NCBI RefSeq assembly: GCF_036703385.1
Contig: NZ_DATNPA010000529.1
Coordinates: forward strand, 1-32,744
Origin: Allocoleopsis sp036703385
Lineage (GTDB): Bacteria; Cyanobacteriota; Cyanobacteriia; Cyanobacteriales; Coleofasciculaceae
DNA: 32,744 bases
Reading direction: 5' to 3'
The notes beneath the pieces were generated by a model. It was not told the origin of the DNA. It was given only the letters and a program-made list of their open reading frames with translations, and searched no databases. Made by a program: the position numbers and the translations under genes. This document shows, one piece after another, positions 26,089 through 32,744 of this stretch. Numbering within the stretch: the stretch's first letter is position 1; every line of letters starts with the position of its first letter.

Positions 26089-26337
26089 CTAATTCCCGTT
26101 GTCCGAGTTCACTGGTGAGCCTTGCCGTTGCTGCTTCAGGATTTGTAGCTGCTGCAATAGAGATTCAACTTCTGCTTGCAAATGCAGGTACTTGACTTGC
26201 TGGTCAGCCTGATACAGAGATTTCATCAATGCTAGCAGGCGGGGGTTTTCAGTTACGGCAGCCCTTGAAGTTCTCATGGCTTGAGAGTTACCAACCGGAC
26301 GAGGGGAATCGATGAGACTAGATAAACGAGTTGACAT
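26089..26337 (-). CDS. Small conserved cyanobacterial coiled-coil protein
   Basis: An 82-residue protein. The first half (LIDSPRPVGNSQAMRTSRAAV) is polar; the second half (LYQADQQVKYLHLQAEVESL then LQQLQILKQQ) has a leucine/glutamine heptad pattern of a single coiled coil. I recall near-identical small proteins across cyanobacteria, all of unknown function. It lies on the same strand as desA, 209 bases upstream of the desA ATG, so it could share a promoter, but no operon link can be shown. Confidence 0.75.
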   Translation of the reverse strand: MSTRLSSLIDSPRPVGNSQAMRTSRAAVTENPRLLALMKSLYQADQQVKYLHLQAEVESLLQQLQILKQQRQGSPVNSDNGN

Positions 26338-26812
26338 CAGCCGTTAGGTAGTTATATTTGCTTACTCACACCAACGGACATTGTAGCTTGAATGTCAAGG
26401 TTAGTTAAGTTTAATGTGTCGATTTTCTGACTGGTTTCATAGCGATCGCACTCCATCATCGTTCATGTTTGCCTAGATTGCCGATTCATTAATAATAGTA
26501 GCGGCAACCCAGAATTGCGTGCCCCGTAAGGATTTGATGGCTTTTTCCGATAGCTTTGAGCCCCTACGGAAAATCGTCTTAACCTGATGATTAATGAACC
26601 GATGCTCTAGCCAATAGCAGCGCCCCTTAGTACCAGCGCGGGCGCTAGCCCTTCACCTTCCCTAAAAGCTTCTGTCACAGTAGTTCTCTGCATAATTAAT
26701 AAAACTTATATTATTTATCATTATTACTTGTAGCTATTTCAAAAGGATGAATTTGCTGTAATGCCTATGCTCTGGCTAATATCAATGATTTTTAGCAACA
26801 GATTTGGCTAAA
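26338..26812. other. Intergenic region with imperfect inverted arms
   Basis: No gene recognised. CCGATTCATTAAT (26481-26493) and ATTAATGAACCGA (26590-26602) are imperfect inverted arms (11 of 13) about 120 bases apart and might be the ends of a decayed small mobile element. The remainder is AT-rich. Confidence 0.35.
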
Positions 26813-26838
26813 AAACTTGGAAACGAGTTTCCAAGTTT
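26813..26838. promoter_or_regulatory. Perfect palindrome upstream of the DoxX gene
   Basis: AAACTTGGAAAC-GA-GTTTCCAAGTTT, a perfect 12-bp dyad with a 2-base centre, 72 bases before the DoxX ATG. No T-run follows, and the near-zero spacer suits a dimeric repressor site better than a terminator. The regulator is unknown. Confidence 0.5.
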
Positions 26839-26910
26839 ACAAAACTTAATTAATATTCTTAATATAGGTATACAAATTACTCATCTCTACTTTTTCTGGA
26901 AATAACAATA

Positions 26911-27489
26911 ATGAATACTACCGATCGCCTCACAGCTTACCTAGCAGCTGTGTTGAAACCTCATGTGTCCGCCAATTCGTGGTCTCAGGTGAGCTGGACG
27001 GTTCTCCGAGTCGTTGCTGGATTAGTAATGATTCACAACGGTTTGGATAAGTTGTCCAATATTGAGAGCTTTGCCGAGGCTTATGTCTCTGTCATCGGCT
27101 TGCCCTTTCCCATTTTCTTCAGCTACTGCGCGGCTTCTGCTGAGTTGATGGGCGCACCGTTGCTGGCATTGGGTCTTCTGACTCGTCCTGCGGCTGCGGC
27201 ATTGCTATCGACGATGCTAGTGGCGATGTATCATCACATTCTGGTCGCTGGTTTCAGCATTCCTTACTTGGAACTGTCCATGCTTTATGCAGCCTGCTTC
27301 CAGTTATTCTTGGTGTATGGTGGCGGACAGTATTCCGTTGATGCTGTCCTGGCTAACCAGTTGAATACTAGGGTAACTGCGGGTGTGCTCAACTCTATTA
27401 CTCAGAAACGGGAACAGCAAGTTGAGTCCTTAGAAACCTCTTACCAATCGTCAGATTCAAATAAACAAGGAATTTCAGCCACCAAGTAA
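26911..27489 (+). CDS. DoxX-family membrane protein
   Basis: Integral membrane protein of 192 residues with four hydrophobic segments: VLRVVAGLVMIHNGLDKL, IFFSYCAASAELMGAPLLALGLL, AAAALLSTMLVAMYHHILV and LSMLYAACFQLFLVYGGG. The helix-1 R(V/L)xxGxxxxxxGxxKL pattern and the GLLTRPAA loop are DoxX/DoxD-like hallmarks; some relatives act in thiol or redox stress, others have no known role. A glutamine/serine-rich tail of about 40 residues follows. ATG at 26911; an AT-rich leader with AAATAACAATA gives no strong ribosome-binding site. A perfect dyad lies upstream and a long hairpin downstream. Confidence 0.88.
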   Translation: MNTTDRLTAYLAAVLKPHVSANSWSQVSWTVLRVVAGLVMIHNGLDKLSNIESFAEAYVSVIGLPFPIFFSYCAASAELMGAPLLALGLLTRPAAAALLSTMLVAMYHHILVAGFSIPYLELSMLYAACFQLFLVYGGGQYSVDAVLANQLNTRVTAGVLNSITQKREQQVESLETSYQSSDSNKQGISATK

Positions 27490-27535
27490 AGCACTTGGTC
27501 GTCGCGATCGCTCATTTTTTAGCTTGGTGAGTCAA

Positions 27536-27584
27536 TTTGGGTGTACTTGTTAGAGGGCAGTAGCTTTCTCAAGATACACCCAAA
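27536..27584. terminator. Long hairpin between convergent genes
   Basis: TTTGGGTGTACTTG pairs with CAAGATACACCCAAA (14 pairs with one bulged A) around a 20-nt loop. It follows the DoxX stop by 46 bases and precedes the stop of the minus-strand gene. A T-run (AAGTTTTCT) comes about 10 bases later on the plus strand. Confidence 0.6.
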
Positions 27585-27630
27585 CCCTATAAGTAAGTTT
27601 TCTACTATGAGCAAACGTTCCTATATCCGC

Positions 27631-27915
27631 TCAAGCCTTGATTTTGCTGAAATCAAGGGGAAACGTGACAATCGAACTATTATTATTCAAAACTGTAATT
27701 TTTTTAGCCAACCTGAGTCTGGCAACGGGTTCTGCGATCGCTAAACCGGCGTCCACAATTGCAGCAACAGCCTCTGGATTAGGGCAGCGAATATACAAAA
27801 CACCCCAACGTCGGAAGACTTTGCAAATGCGTAGAGCTTCAAGCTGCCGGAGTTCTTTAGGTTCCTCCCGGTAGAAGTCCAATATCAATTGAGCTAGTTG
27901 GCAAATGCGTTTCAT
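27631..27915 (-). CDS. Small conserved hypothetical protein
   Basis: A 94-residue soluble protein starting at ATG 27915, which has AAGGA nine bases upstream; a longer frame from TTG 27924 is less likely. It begins MKRICQLAQLILDFYREEP, has a possible beta pair WGVLYIRCPNPEAVAAIVDAG and ends LNNNSSIVTFPLDFSKIKA. No domain is recognised. Its good ribosome-binding site and position between a hairpin and a free promoter region support that it is real. Function unknown. Confidence 0.6.
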   Translation of the reverse strand: MKRICQLAQLILDFYREEPKELRQLEALRICKVFRRWGVLYIRCPNPEAVAAIVDAGLAIAEPVARLRLAKKITVLNNNSSIVTFPLDFSKIKA

Positions 27916-28034
27916 AATTGTCAATCCTTACAGTGATTTCTTCCGAGCAAAATGAGCTGCCAACCCAACAAATAAGCTTCAGTCCTCCCAGAGTCAGGCA
28001 AGCTACAGAGAAATATTGCTGTAAGCATTACTCA

Positions 28035-28063
28035 AGTTAACTGAACTACTGTCTCAGTTAACT
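28035..28063. promoter_or_regulatory. Perfect inverted repeat in cysQ-upstream region
   Basis: AGTTAACTGA and TCAGTTAACT form a perfect 10-bp inverted repeat with a 9-base spacer, between the divergent small gene (ATG 27915) and cysQ. It could be an operator for either gene, or a hairpin in their leaders. Confidence 0.4.
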
Positions 28064-28357
28064 TTCGCTGGAGCTGAAGCTATCTGGTTCTACTAAATCC
28101 ATTGAAGCGTGAATTCCCTGGGTGAGCGTTGGGGTGAAAAAACATTTAATAACCGCTCCATGAGGGCAAATCCTCGTAAAGAGTGCATAATCTTGTTGTG
28201 CTCAGCTTTTGAAAGATTTCGACCTCATTTTTTTAGTAACGCTTTCTTATAAGTTCTTTAAAAAACTAGACAAAAACCTGTGTTCACAGTGTCGGAATCA
28301 CCCAAGGCAGGCGTGTGATAGAAAAGTCAACTAGTATAAGAGCTGAGCTTCTGGACT

Positions 28358-28378
28358 CTTGTTAAGTACTCTAACAAG
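28358..28378 (+). promoter_or_regulatory. Dyad just upstream of cysQ
   Basis: CTTGTTA and TAACAAG, a perfect 7-bp inverted repeat with a 7-base spacer, ends 38 bases before the cysQ GTG. A second inner GAGC/GCTC pair may extend it. The region 27916-28416 otherwise holds no recognised gene. Confidence 0.4.
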
Positions 28379-28416
28379 GCTCAAGCTAAGACTGTTAAAC
28401 GTATCGGGAGAAGTAA

Positions 28417-29346
28417 GTGACCGTGTTGCAATATTCGGGCGATGGGCAGTATGAGGGGTTAGAAGAAATTGTCGCGATCGCCCGTTCTGTGGGTTGGGGT
28501 GCTGCTGACATCCTACGTTCCTTTTATCGCGGTCATGCCAATGACAGCAATTTAGACATCCAAGAAAAAAAAGATGGTCCCGTTACAGCGGCTGATGTGG
28601 CGGCAAATCACTACATCCTGGAAAAACTCCATGCAGTTTTTGGTACAGAAAATTTCGGCTATCTGAGCGAGGAAACCTATAAATCCCTGTCGGAGCAATC
28701 CAGAGAGTCCCTAGTACATACTCCTTGGGTATGGATCATTGACCCATTGGATGGAACGCGAGACTTTATTGATAAGACGGGTGAATATGCCGTTCACATT
28801 GCCCTAGTTTATCAAGGAAGACCCGTAGTAGCTGTGGTCGCATGGCCTGAAGCCCAGAAGCTGTATTACGCTACCCTTGGCGGCGGCACTTTTGTGGAAA
28901 CACAGGATGGTGTTACTACACCTGTGCAGGTATCACAACGTGAGGCGATGCCGAAGGCGGTTAACGAAGCGACCATCGCAGATTTGTCGGTGGTCGTCAG
29001 TCGCACCCACCGAGACGAACGGTTCAATCAATTATTGAGCCAGTTGTCCTTCAAAGCAAAGCACTACGTTGGTAGCGTAGGTTGTAAGATTGTCACCATC
29101 ATTGAACAGCGGGCAGATGTTTATATTTCTCTCTCCGGAAAGTCTGCTCCTAAAGACTGGGATATGGCTGCTCCAGAATTAATTCTCACCGAAGCGGGGG
29201 GACAATTTACCCATTTTGATGGCACACCCTTAATGTATAACCAGGGAGATGTCAATCAGTGGGGTGGCTTAATGGCCAGTAATGGCACCTGTCACCAGGA
29301 GTTGTGTACTAAAGCTTCCCAATTTTTGGCAAAGATAGATGAGTGA
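28417..29346 (+). CDS. cysQ: 3'(2'),5'-bisphosphate nucleotidase (CysQ, inositol monophosphatase superfamily)
   Basis: Mg-dependent phosphatase of 309 residues that hydrolyses 3'-phosphoadenosine 5'-phosphate from sulfate assimilation; related members act on inositol phosphate. Metal-site motifs are complete: LSEE near 82-86, WIIDPLDGTRDFI with D109 and D112, and WDMAAPELILTEAGGQ with D249. KKDGPVTAADVAAN near 50 is the third motif. GTG at 28417 is the start, with GGGAG six bases upstream, a strong choice. The stop (TGA) directly abuts the stop of the convergent membrane gene. CysQ is preferred over SuhB by the TAADVAANHYI and SKDW-like context; moderately certain. Confidence 0.88.
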   Translation: MTVLQYSGDGQYEGLEEIVAIARSVGWGAADILRSFYRGHANDSNLDIQEKKDGPVTAADVAANHYILEKLHAVFGTENFGYLSEETYKSLSEQSRESLVHTPWVWIIDPLDGTRDFIDKTGEYAVHIALVYQGRPVVAVVAWPEAQKLYYATLGGGTFVETQDGVTTPVQVSQREAMPKAVNEATIADLSVVVSRTHRDERFNQLLSQLSFKAKHYVGSVGCKIVTIIEQRADVYISLSGKSAPKDWDMAAPELILTEAGGQFTHFDGTPLMYNQGDVNQWGGLMASNGTCHQELCTKASQFLAKIDE

Positions 29347-30981
29347 TTAAGTTTTTATTACAGGGCTGACCTCATATAAATAGTATTTCTCGTTAAAAAT
29401 CAAACTTTTAGTGAACTTTGATAAGGTCGATACTCTTAAGTCAGCCCTTGCTATTTTGAGTTCATGGTTCAGGATGAGGAGAATAGTTGTAGGATTTTGT
29501 TGAAGGAGTTGGCTAACTTGCTCTAAGACAGCAGTAGCATCAACTTCTTTCCTTTGACTATTGAATAGCACAAAGCTGCCCAGACTCTGACGTTCTGGGT
29601 AATAAATTTTTCTATTTAAATAACCACATAAGGGAGAGATAGTAGCATCGCGGCTCCCAATGATAAACATTTGCTCTAGATGTTGGCTTTGAATATATGT
29701 GGCAGCTGCTCGGCTAGCCGAGTAGGGAACTACTAAATCTCGACCAAAGGCAACCAACCCAGCTGCTAACTGGGCAAAGAGAATTAGTATAAGAAAGGCT
29801 GTTTTATACTTTTGGACAAACTTGAGCCAAGTTGTACCGATATTTTGTAAAACTCTTACTCTACTGGTAAAGGGTTGAAGCAAAAGATTGGATTTTGGAT
29901 AATAACTGGCAATCCATAAGGAGGCAATTAATACAATATATAGGTGTCCGTAATGTCTGGCTGAACCCAGAAATTTAACGTAGGTAAATAGGACAATTTT
30001 TGAAGTAGCAACTATATAAATGAAGCAGGCGATCGGCTTACGAATTAATAGAGTTGAGGCAAAAAGAAAGAACACTAGAGCCAAGGCCGCAAACAGAAAT
30101 ACTTCTACACTTGAATCACCGGGAATAAGAATGACAATGTAACTATTCCAAATCCTGATGAGTGCTTTGGCTAAATGCCTAATGTCAAAGTGTAACGTCC
30201 ATCCCGCTAGTCCACCCTGTAAAGTACTGTCGCTAGGAGGAACGAGTTGTGCCAGGGAGATAGCAATACCCAGCAAAAAGACAGTTAAGCTACAGACTAA
30301 ATCAGTGCGGCTAGCTAGGGTTGCGATCGCTAATTGTTTTCGTAAGCTGTACTCTAAGATTAGCCCTAATCCCAGAGCTATAGAAATAAAGAGGCAATAG
30401 GCATTGGAGTTAGCGAGAAGAAACAAGAGTACTGATAGTATAAGATAACTTTTTTGCCTGGTATTATATAAGGCACAAAAAGCAAAAATTATCAGTAGGC
30501 CAATAGCATAATTTCTACTAATAATGAGATATTCATAAAATGGCAGGTATCCGAAAGTAAATAAGATTTTCTGCAATTGAGTGAAGCTAGAATATTTCAA
30601 GAATATATAAATAGATCCACTAGCTATCATTAAGTGAATAATTTGCATAGCTAATGGATTATGAGTAAATTGATTAAGTAGATAAAGGCAGATGTACCAT
30701 AGTCCTGGATGTCCTTCGTATTTGATATTCCGGAATAGCTCAGCGAGGGAGTTACTATCTCTAGCAACCAACCAGGGATTCAGTTCATCACGCCACATTG
30801 CATGATTAAGAATTCCTGCCAAACCTAAACAAAGAAATATTAAAAATATTGATTCAGAAGAAGTAATATATTTTTTTAAAAAAGTAATCGAGTTATTGGT
30901 TGTTGGTTGAATTGATTTCATTCCGTTATTGTAGATAGTGAGACAGTGCAGACTTCCCCATAAACTGGAAATCGGAAGCAT
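29347..30981 (-). CDS. Multi-pass membrane protein, GT-C glycosyltransferase-like
   Basis: A 544-residue membrane protein with roughly ten hydrophobic segments (for example IFLIFLCLGLAGILNHA, YLILSVLLFLLANSN, ALALVFFLFASTLLI, TAFLILILFAQLAAGLVAF). After the first helix an acidic loop reads MWRDELNPWLVARDSNSLAELF, then YEGHPGLWYICLYLLNQF; the DE motif plus downstream pattern is what GT-C (PMT-like, lipid-linked sugar) transferases show. The C-terminal about 150 residues form a soluble, extracytoplasmic domain. The start may be ATG 30981, with AAAGGTG close before it, or ATG 30921, 20 residues later. Substrate unknown. Confidence 0.72.
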   Translation of the reverse strand: MLPISSLWGSLHCLTIYNNGMKSIQPTTNNSITFLKKYITSSESIFLIFLCLGLAGILNHAMWRDELNPWLVARDSNSLAELFRNIKYEGHPGLWYICLYLLNQFTHNPLAMQIIHLMIASGSIYIFLKYSSFTQLQKILFTFGYLPFYEYLIISRNYAIGLLIIFAFCALYNTRQKSYLILSVLLFLLANSNAYCLFISIALGLGLILEYSLRKQLAIATLASRTDLVCSLTVFLLGIAISLAQLVPPSDSTLQGGLAGWTLHFDIRHLAKALIRIWNSYIVILIPGDSSVEVFLFAALALVFFLFASTLLIRKPIACFIYIVATSKIVLFTYVKFLGSARHYGHLYIVLIASLWIASYYPKSNLLLQPFTSRVRVLQNIGTTWLKFVQKYKTAFLILILFAQLAAGLVAFGRDLVVPYSASRAAATYIQSQHLEQMFIIGSRDATISPLCGYLNRKIYYPERQSLGSFVLFNSQRKEVDATAVLEQVSQLLQQNPTTILLILNHELKIARADLRVSTLSKFTKSLIFNEKYYLYEVSPVIKT

Positions 30982-30994
30982 GTCACCTTTAGAA

Positions 30995-31065
30995 GTTGGG
31001 TTGAGGTGCCTTCCCTCAACTCTCTAGCTGGCTTTTTGGGTTTCACTTACGCTCAACCCAACCTA
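30995..31065. repeat. Cyanobacterial GTTGGGTTGAG inverted repeat
   Basis: GTTGGGTTGAG (30995-31005) and CTCAACCCAAC (31052-31062) form a perfect 11-bp inverted repeat. The right part, TTGGGTTTCACTTACGCTCA to CCCAACCTAC, is a variant of the TTGGGTTTCGCTACGCTCAACCCAACCTAC-type palindrome (here quoted in two parts) scattered in cyanobacterial genomes. Confidence 0.65.
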
Positions 31066-31220
31066 CTTGAGTGCTGTTTGCTGGCACTGACATGCTTCCT
31101 GAAAATGTAGCTTTCCTTGGAACACAAAAACACAGAAGTTTGCTCTCCACGTAGCAAACTCTCTGCTGTGATATTTAGGTTTATAGAAGCTTAGCAGAGA
31201 ACTTTCCAAACTAAAAATAT

Positions 31221-31286
31221 GAGAGTGATATCGAGTTGTATTTAAACGTATCACTCTCTCTTTCTCTTTCTCTTTCTCTTCCTCTT
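31221..31286. repeat. Inverted repeat merging into a TTTCTC microsatellite
   Basis: GAGAGTGATA (31221-31230) and TATCACTCTC (31249-31258) are a perfect 10-bp inverted repeat. The right arm leads straight into a pyrimidine microsatellite of TTTCTC units to about 31286. Nothing suggests a gene here. Confidence 0.6.
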
Positions 31287-31351
31287 ACCTTATCGTCCTC
31301 TGTGACTCTGTGGCTTGTTAAATTTTACATTAGACTGCAACCCAGTATGAG

Positions 31352-31392
31352 GCGCTTCAGGCAATCGCAGCCTAGAAAGGAACGCTACCACC
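31352..31392 (-). pseudogene. Possible decayed 3'-end copy of the gene entering at the right edge
   Basis: Minus-strand bases read GGTGGTAGCGTTCCTTTC then TAG and GCTGCGATTGCC; the window-edge gene reads GGTGGCGATCCTTTC then TATGCTGTGATTGCC. The two align over about 40 bases with small indels. Here stops interrupt the frame, so it would be a degenerate fragment. The match is short and could be a dispersed repeat. Confidence 0.35.
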
Positions 31393-31442
31393 GATGCCGA
31401 GCATCAGGAAACAATGAGGGGTAATTGACTTATGCTCGCAGC

Positions 31443-32141
31443 TTACCTGTATTGTCCCTGCAATATCTGCTCCTGCTGTTTCAGAGGGTTCACATTCGGA
31501 TACAAAGACTCAGAGCATCTGAAGACAAACCAGGCAATTACGCTCATGACTAGCATTTCACCCCCATCTTCCACAAGGACTAGGAGAGGTTCCATAGAGG
31601 AAAACCTTAGCATACTATGAAGCAGATCTACTGCAATCCCCAATGCAGCGAGAGCAAAAAGCATTATAATCAAATACTTGGATGTCTCCCTGGAAATGCG
31701 GCTACCAAAACGATAGGCGATCGCAAGGAAGAACAAGAAAAATAAACCTACACATGCCGACACAATAACTTCGCCAAAATCTACCGCCCGCAAGTTGAAC
31801 ACAGGCAGTAAACGGAGTCTTTCGCTTGCGATTTCACCTAAATTTTCGTGGATAGCGAAAAAATCATCCAGTAACACGTAAAAGAACAGCAGAGACCAAC
31901 CCAGATACAGAAGAGACCGCTGTTTTATAGCCAAGATACCCAACAACAGAAAAATCCAATACTCTTTTATATATTGAAATATTTCTGCATATCCTCGATC
32001 TTCCTGGATAGAGAAATATTTATTGGAAACGAAGTCAGTGTTCAGGTATAAAAGATGAAGAATAATAAAAACTAAATCTGTAGCTAAAAATAAATAAAGC
32101 AATCGACTTGAGCTGTCTTTTATATCAAGTTTCACTGGCAT
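31443..32141 (-). CDS. Multi-pass membrane protein, unknown
   Basis: A 232-residue integral membrane protein with about six hydrophobic segments: LYLFLATDLVFIILHLLYL, YWIFLLLGILAI, LLYLGWSLLFFYVLL, VIVSACVGLFFLFFLAIAY, YLIIMLFALAALGIAV and MLVMSVIAWFVF. Polar residues inside membrane stretches stand out: LLDDFFAIHENLGE between segments 3 and 4, a DLLHSM near 180 and VEDGGEML before the last helix. Asp, His and Glu so placed recall metal- or lipid-handling membrane enzymes, but no family is recognised. ATG at 32141. It may be transcribed independently; no neighbour on its strand is close upstream. Confidence 0.65.
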   Translation of the reverse strand: MPVKLDIKDSSSRLLYLFLATDLVFIILHLLYLNTDFVSNKYFSIQEDRGYAEIFQYIKEYWIFLLLGILAIKQRSLLYLGWSLLFFYVLLDDFFAIHENLGEIASERLRLLPVFNLRAVDFGEVIVSACVGLFFLFFLAIAYRFGSRISRETSKYLIIMLFALAALGIAVDLLHSMLRFSSMEPLLVLVEDGGEMLVMSVIAWFVFRCSESLYPNVNPLKQQEQILQGQYR

Positions 32142-32372
32142 GATTCTTTGATTGTTTTTCTGGTATCGAGAAATAGACCAGATTACCTAAGTAAGTGGAC
32201 ATTTAGCAAACTGAAAATGATTTACCTTCAAACTCTAATCGAAGGCAGCCAATTAATGTTTCTCTGGCTATTGGGAAATTTCTACGTGAGTTATTAATAA
32301 ATGATTGAAAATAGATTAATTGAAAGTTAAGAGAAAGTTAATCTAACTTTAGATACATTTCCTGAAAGCTTT

Positions 32373-32504
32373 CTATACACGGGAGCCGAGAAGAGTGGAA
32401 AAGACCTTTCACCCCTTTTTTTACTTCGAGTAGAGAAAAATGCAAAGCATTCGTGTATAGGGCTTTTGCCCTTCTCCCCGAAATTGGTGGCACGAATGCT
32501 TTGC
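32373..32504. repeat. Overlapping inverted repeats (dispersed AAAGCATTCG type)
   Basis: GCAAAGCATTCGTG (32442-32455) and CACGAATGCTTTGC (32491-32504) form a perfect 14-bp inverted repeat. CTATACACG (32373-32381) also pairs with CGTGTATAG (32452-32460), overlapping the first arm by four bases. The CAAAGCATTCG...CGAATGCTTTG palindrome is a common cyanobacterial intergenic repeat. The open frame at 32466-32687 inside this region is not convincing. Confidence 0.6.
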
Positions 32505-32702
32505 CCCTACAAATTGGCTGTTTGGGAATATTCTCTGATCAAAGTAACAAAAGAGGGTTCATACCAAGTTGCGTTCATACATAGTACTTTCTCGGCCCCT
32601 GATCATCCTTGCCTTGTCTCTCTATCTCCTATCTTTGACTGCAACTTAGTACCACTAAAGTTTCCGAACCCCCTGTCCCCTATTTAAAGGCGTAAGCTTT
32701 TC
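32505..32702. other. Intergenic, no gene recognised
   Basis: Spacer between the repeat and the 3' end of the gene at the right edge. No terminator, promoter or RNA gene could be identified. Confidence 0.3.
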
Positions 32703-32744
32703 TTAGAAGCGCTCGGCAATCACAGCATAGAAAGGATCGCCACC
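32703..32744 (-). CDS. 3' end of a gene leaving the window
   Basis: Minus-strand frame ends GGDPFYAVIAERF and a TAA stop at 32703-32705. Only 13 codons are visible. The open, plausible C-terminus and a degenerate copy near 31352 suggest a real coding end, but family is not recognised. Confidence 0.4.
   Translation of the reverse strand, partial: GGDPFYAVIAERF

Noticed and set aside
31236..31424. 62-codon plus-strand frame with a serine/leucine run
   Set aside because: The run is the translation of the TTTCTC microsatellite, so not a real gene.
32466..32687. 73-codon plus-strand frame
   Set aside because: Starts inside a dispersed palindromic repeat; no supporting signal.

Overview
The window comes from the chromosome of a cyanobacterium, most likely a filamentous, Microcoleus/Coleofasciculus-like form. 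The evidence is the many GCGATCGC (HIP1-type) octamers, a Ycf23/DUF561 gene, a DesA-type acyl-lipid desaturase, a cyanobacterial two-partner-secretion adhesin, a Hanks-type kinase, and several short palindromic repeats of kinds common between cyanobacterial genes. The genus is an inference. No tRNA, rRNA, CRISPR array, prophage or transposase gene was recognised.

Layout. 1-3804: 3' part of a very large secreted beta-helix adhesin. 3933-4899: minus-strand TPR protein and an IscA/SufA iron-sulfur carrier with a good terminator. 5206-6873: acidic conserved protein of unknown function. 7304-12747: Tat-exported flavin amine oxidase followed by a Rieske non-haem iron oxygenase. The oxygenase gene is interrupted eight codons from its end by a complete chloroplast-like group II intron (10231-12722) encoding an intact reverse transcriptase/maturase/HNH protein. 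13022-18495: PEP synthase, a BCP-type peroxiredoxin, a TPR protein and a glutathionyl-hydroquinone reductase. 18556-18795: a small helical protein resembling the Acb2/Tad1 cyclic-nucleotide sponge fold. 18969-23423: FetB-like permease, DegT-family PLP aminotransferase, Ycf23 and a Ser/Thr kinase. 23610-27489: C-type lectin-like exported protein, DesA, a small coiled-coil protein and a DoxX membrane protein. 27631-32744: small conserved protein, CysQ phosphatase, GT-C-like membrane protein, another multi-pass membrane protein, and the last 13 codons of a gene leaving the window.

The genes are mostly monocistronic and switch strand often, as is usual in cyanobacteria, so few operons can be inferred. 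The clearest functional pair is the amine oxidase plus Rieske oxygenase. Stress and redox functions recur (IscA, peroxiredoxin, hydroquinone reductase, DoxX, desaturase), but nothing here shows they are co-regulated.

The most notable observation is the group II intron. Its first base completes a TAG stop codon with the last two exon bases. The unspliced message therefore gives a 359-residue oxygenase, while precise splicing would give 367 residues ending YVELLTVH. Exon-intron pairings and domains V and VI support the boundaries. The second is the possible Acb2-like protein encoded away from any visible phage. I found no clear multi-gene novel system.
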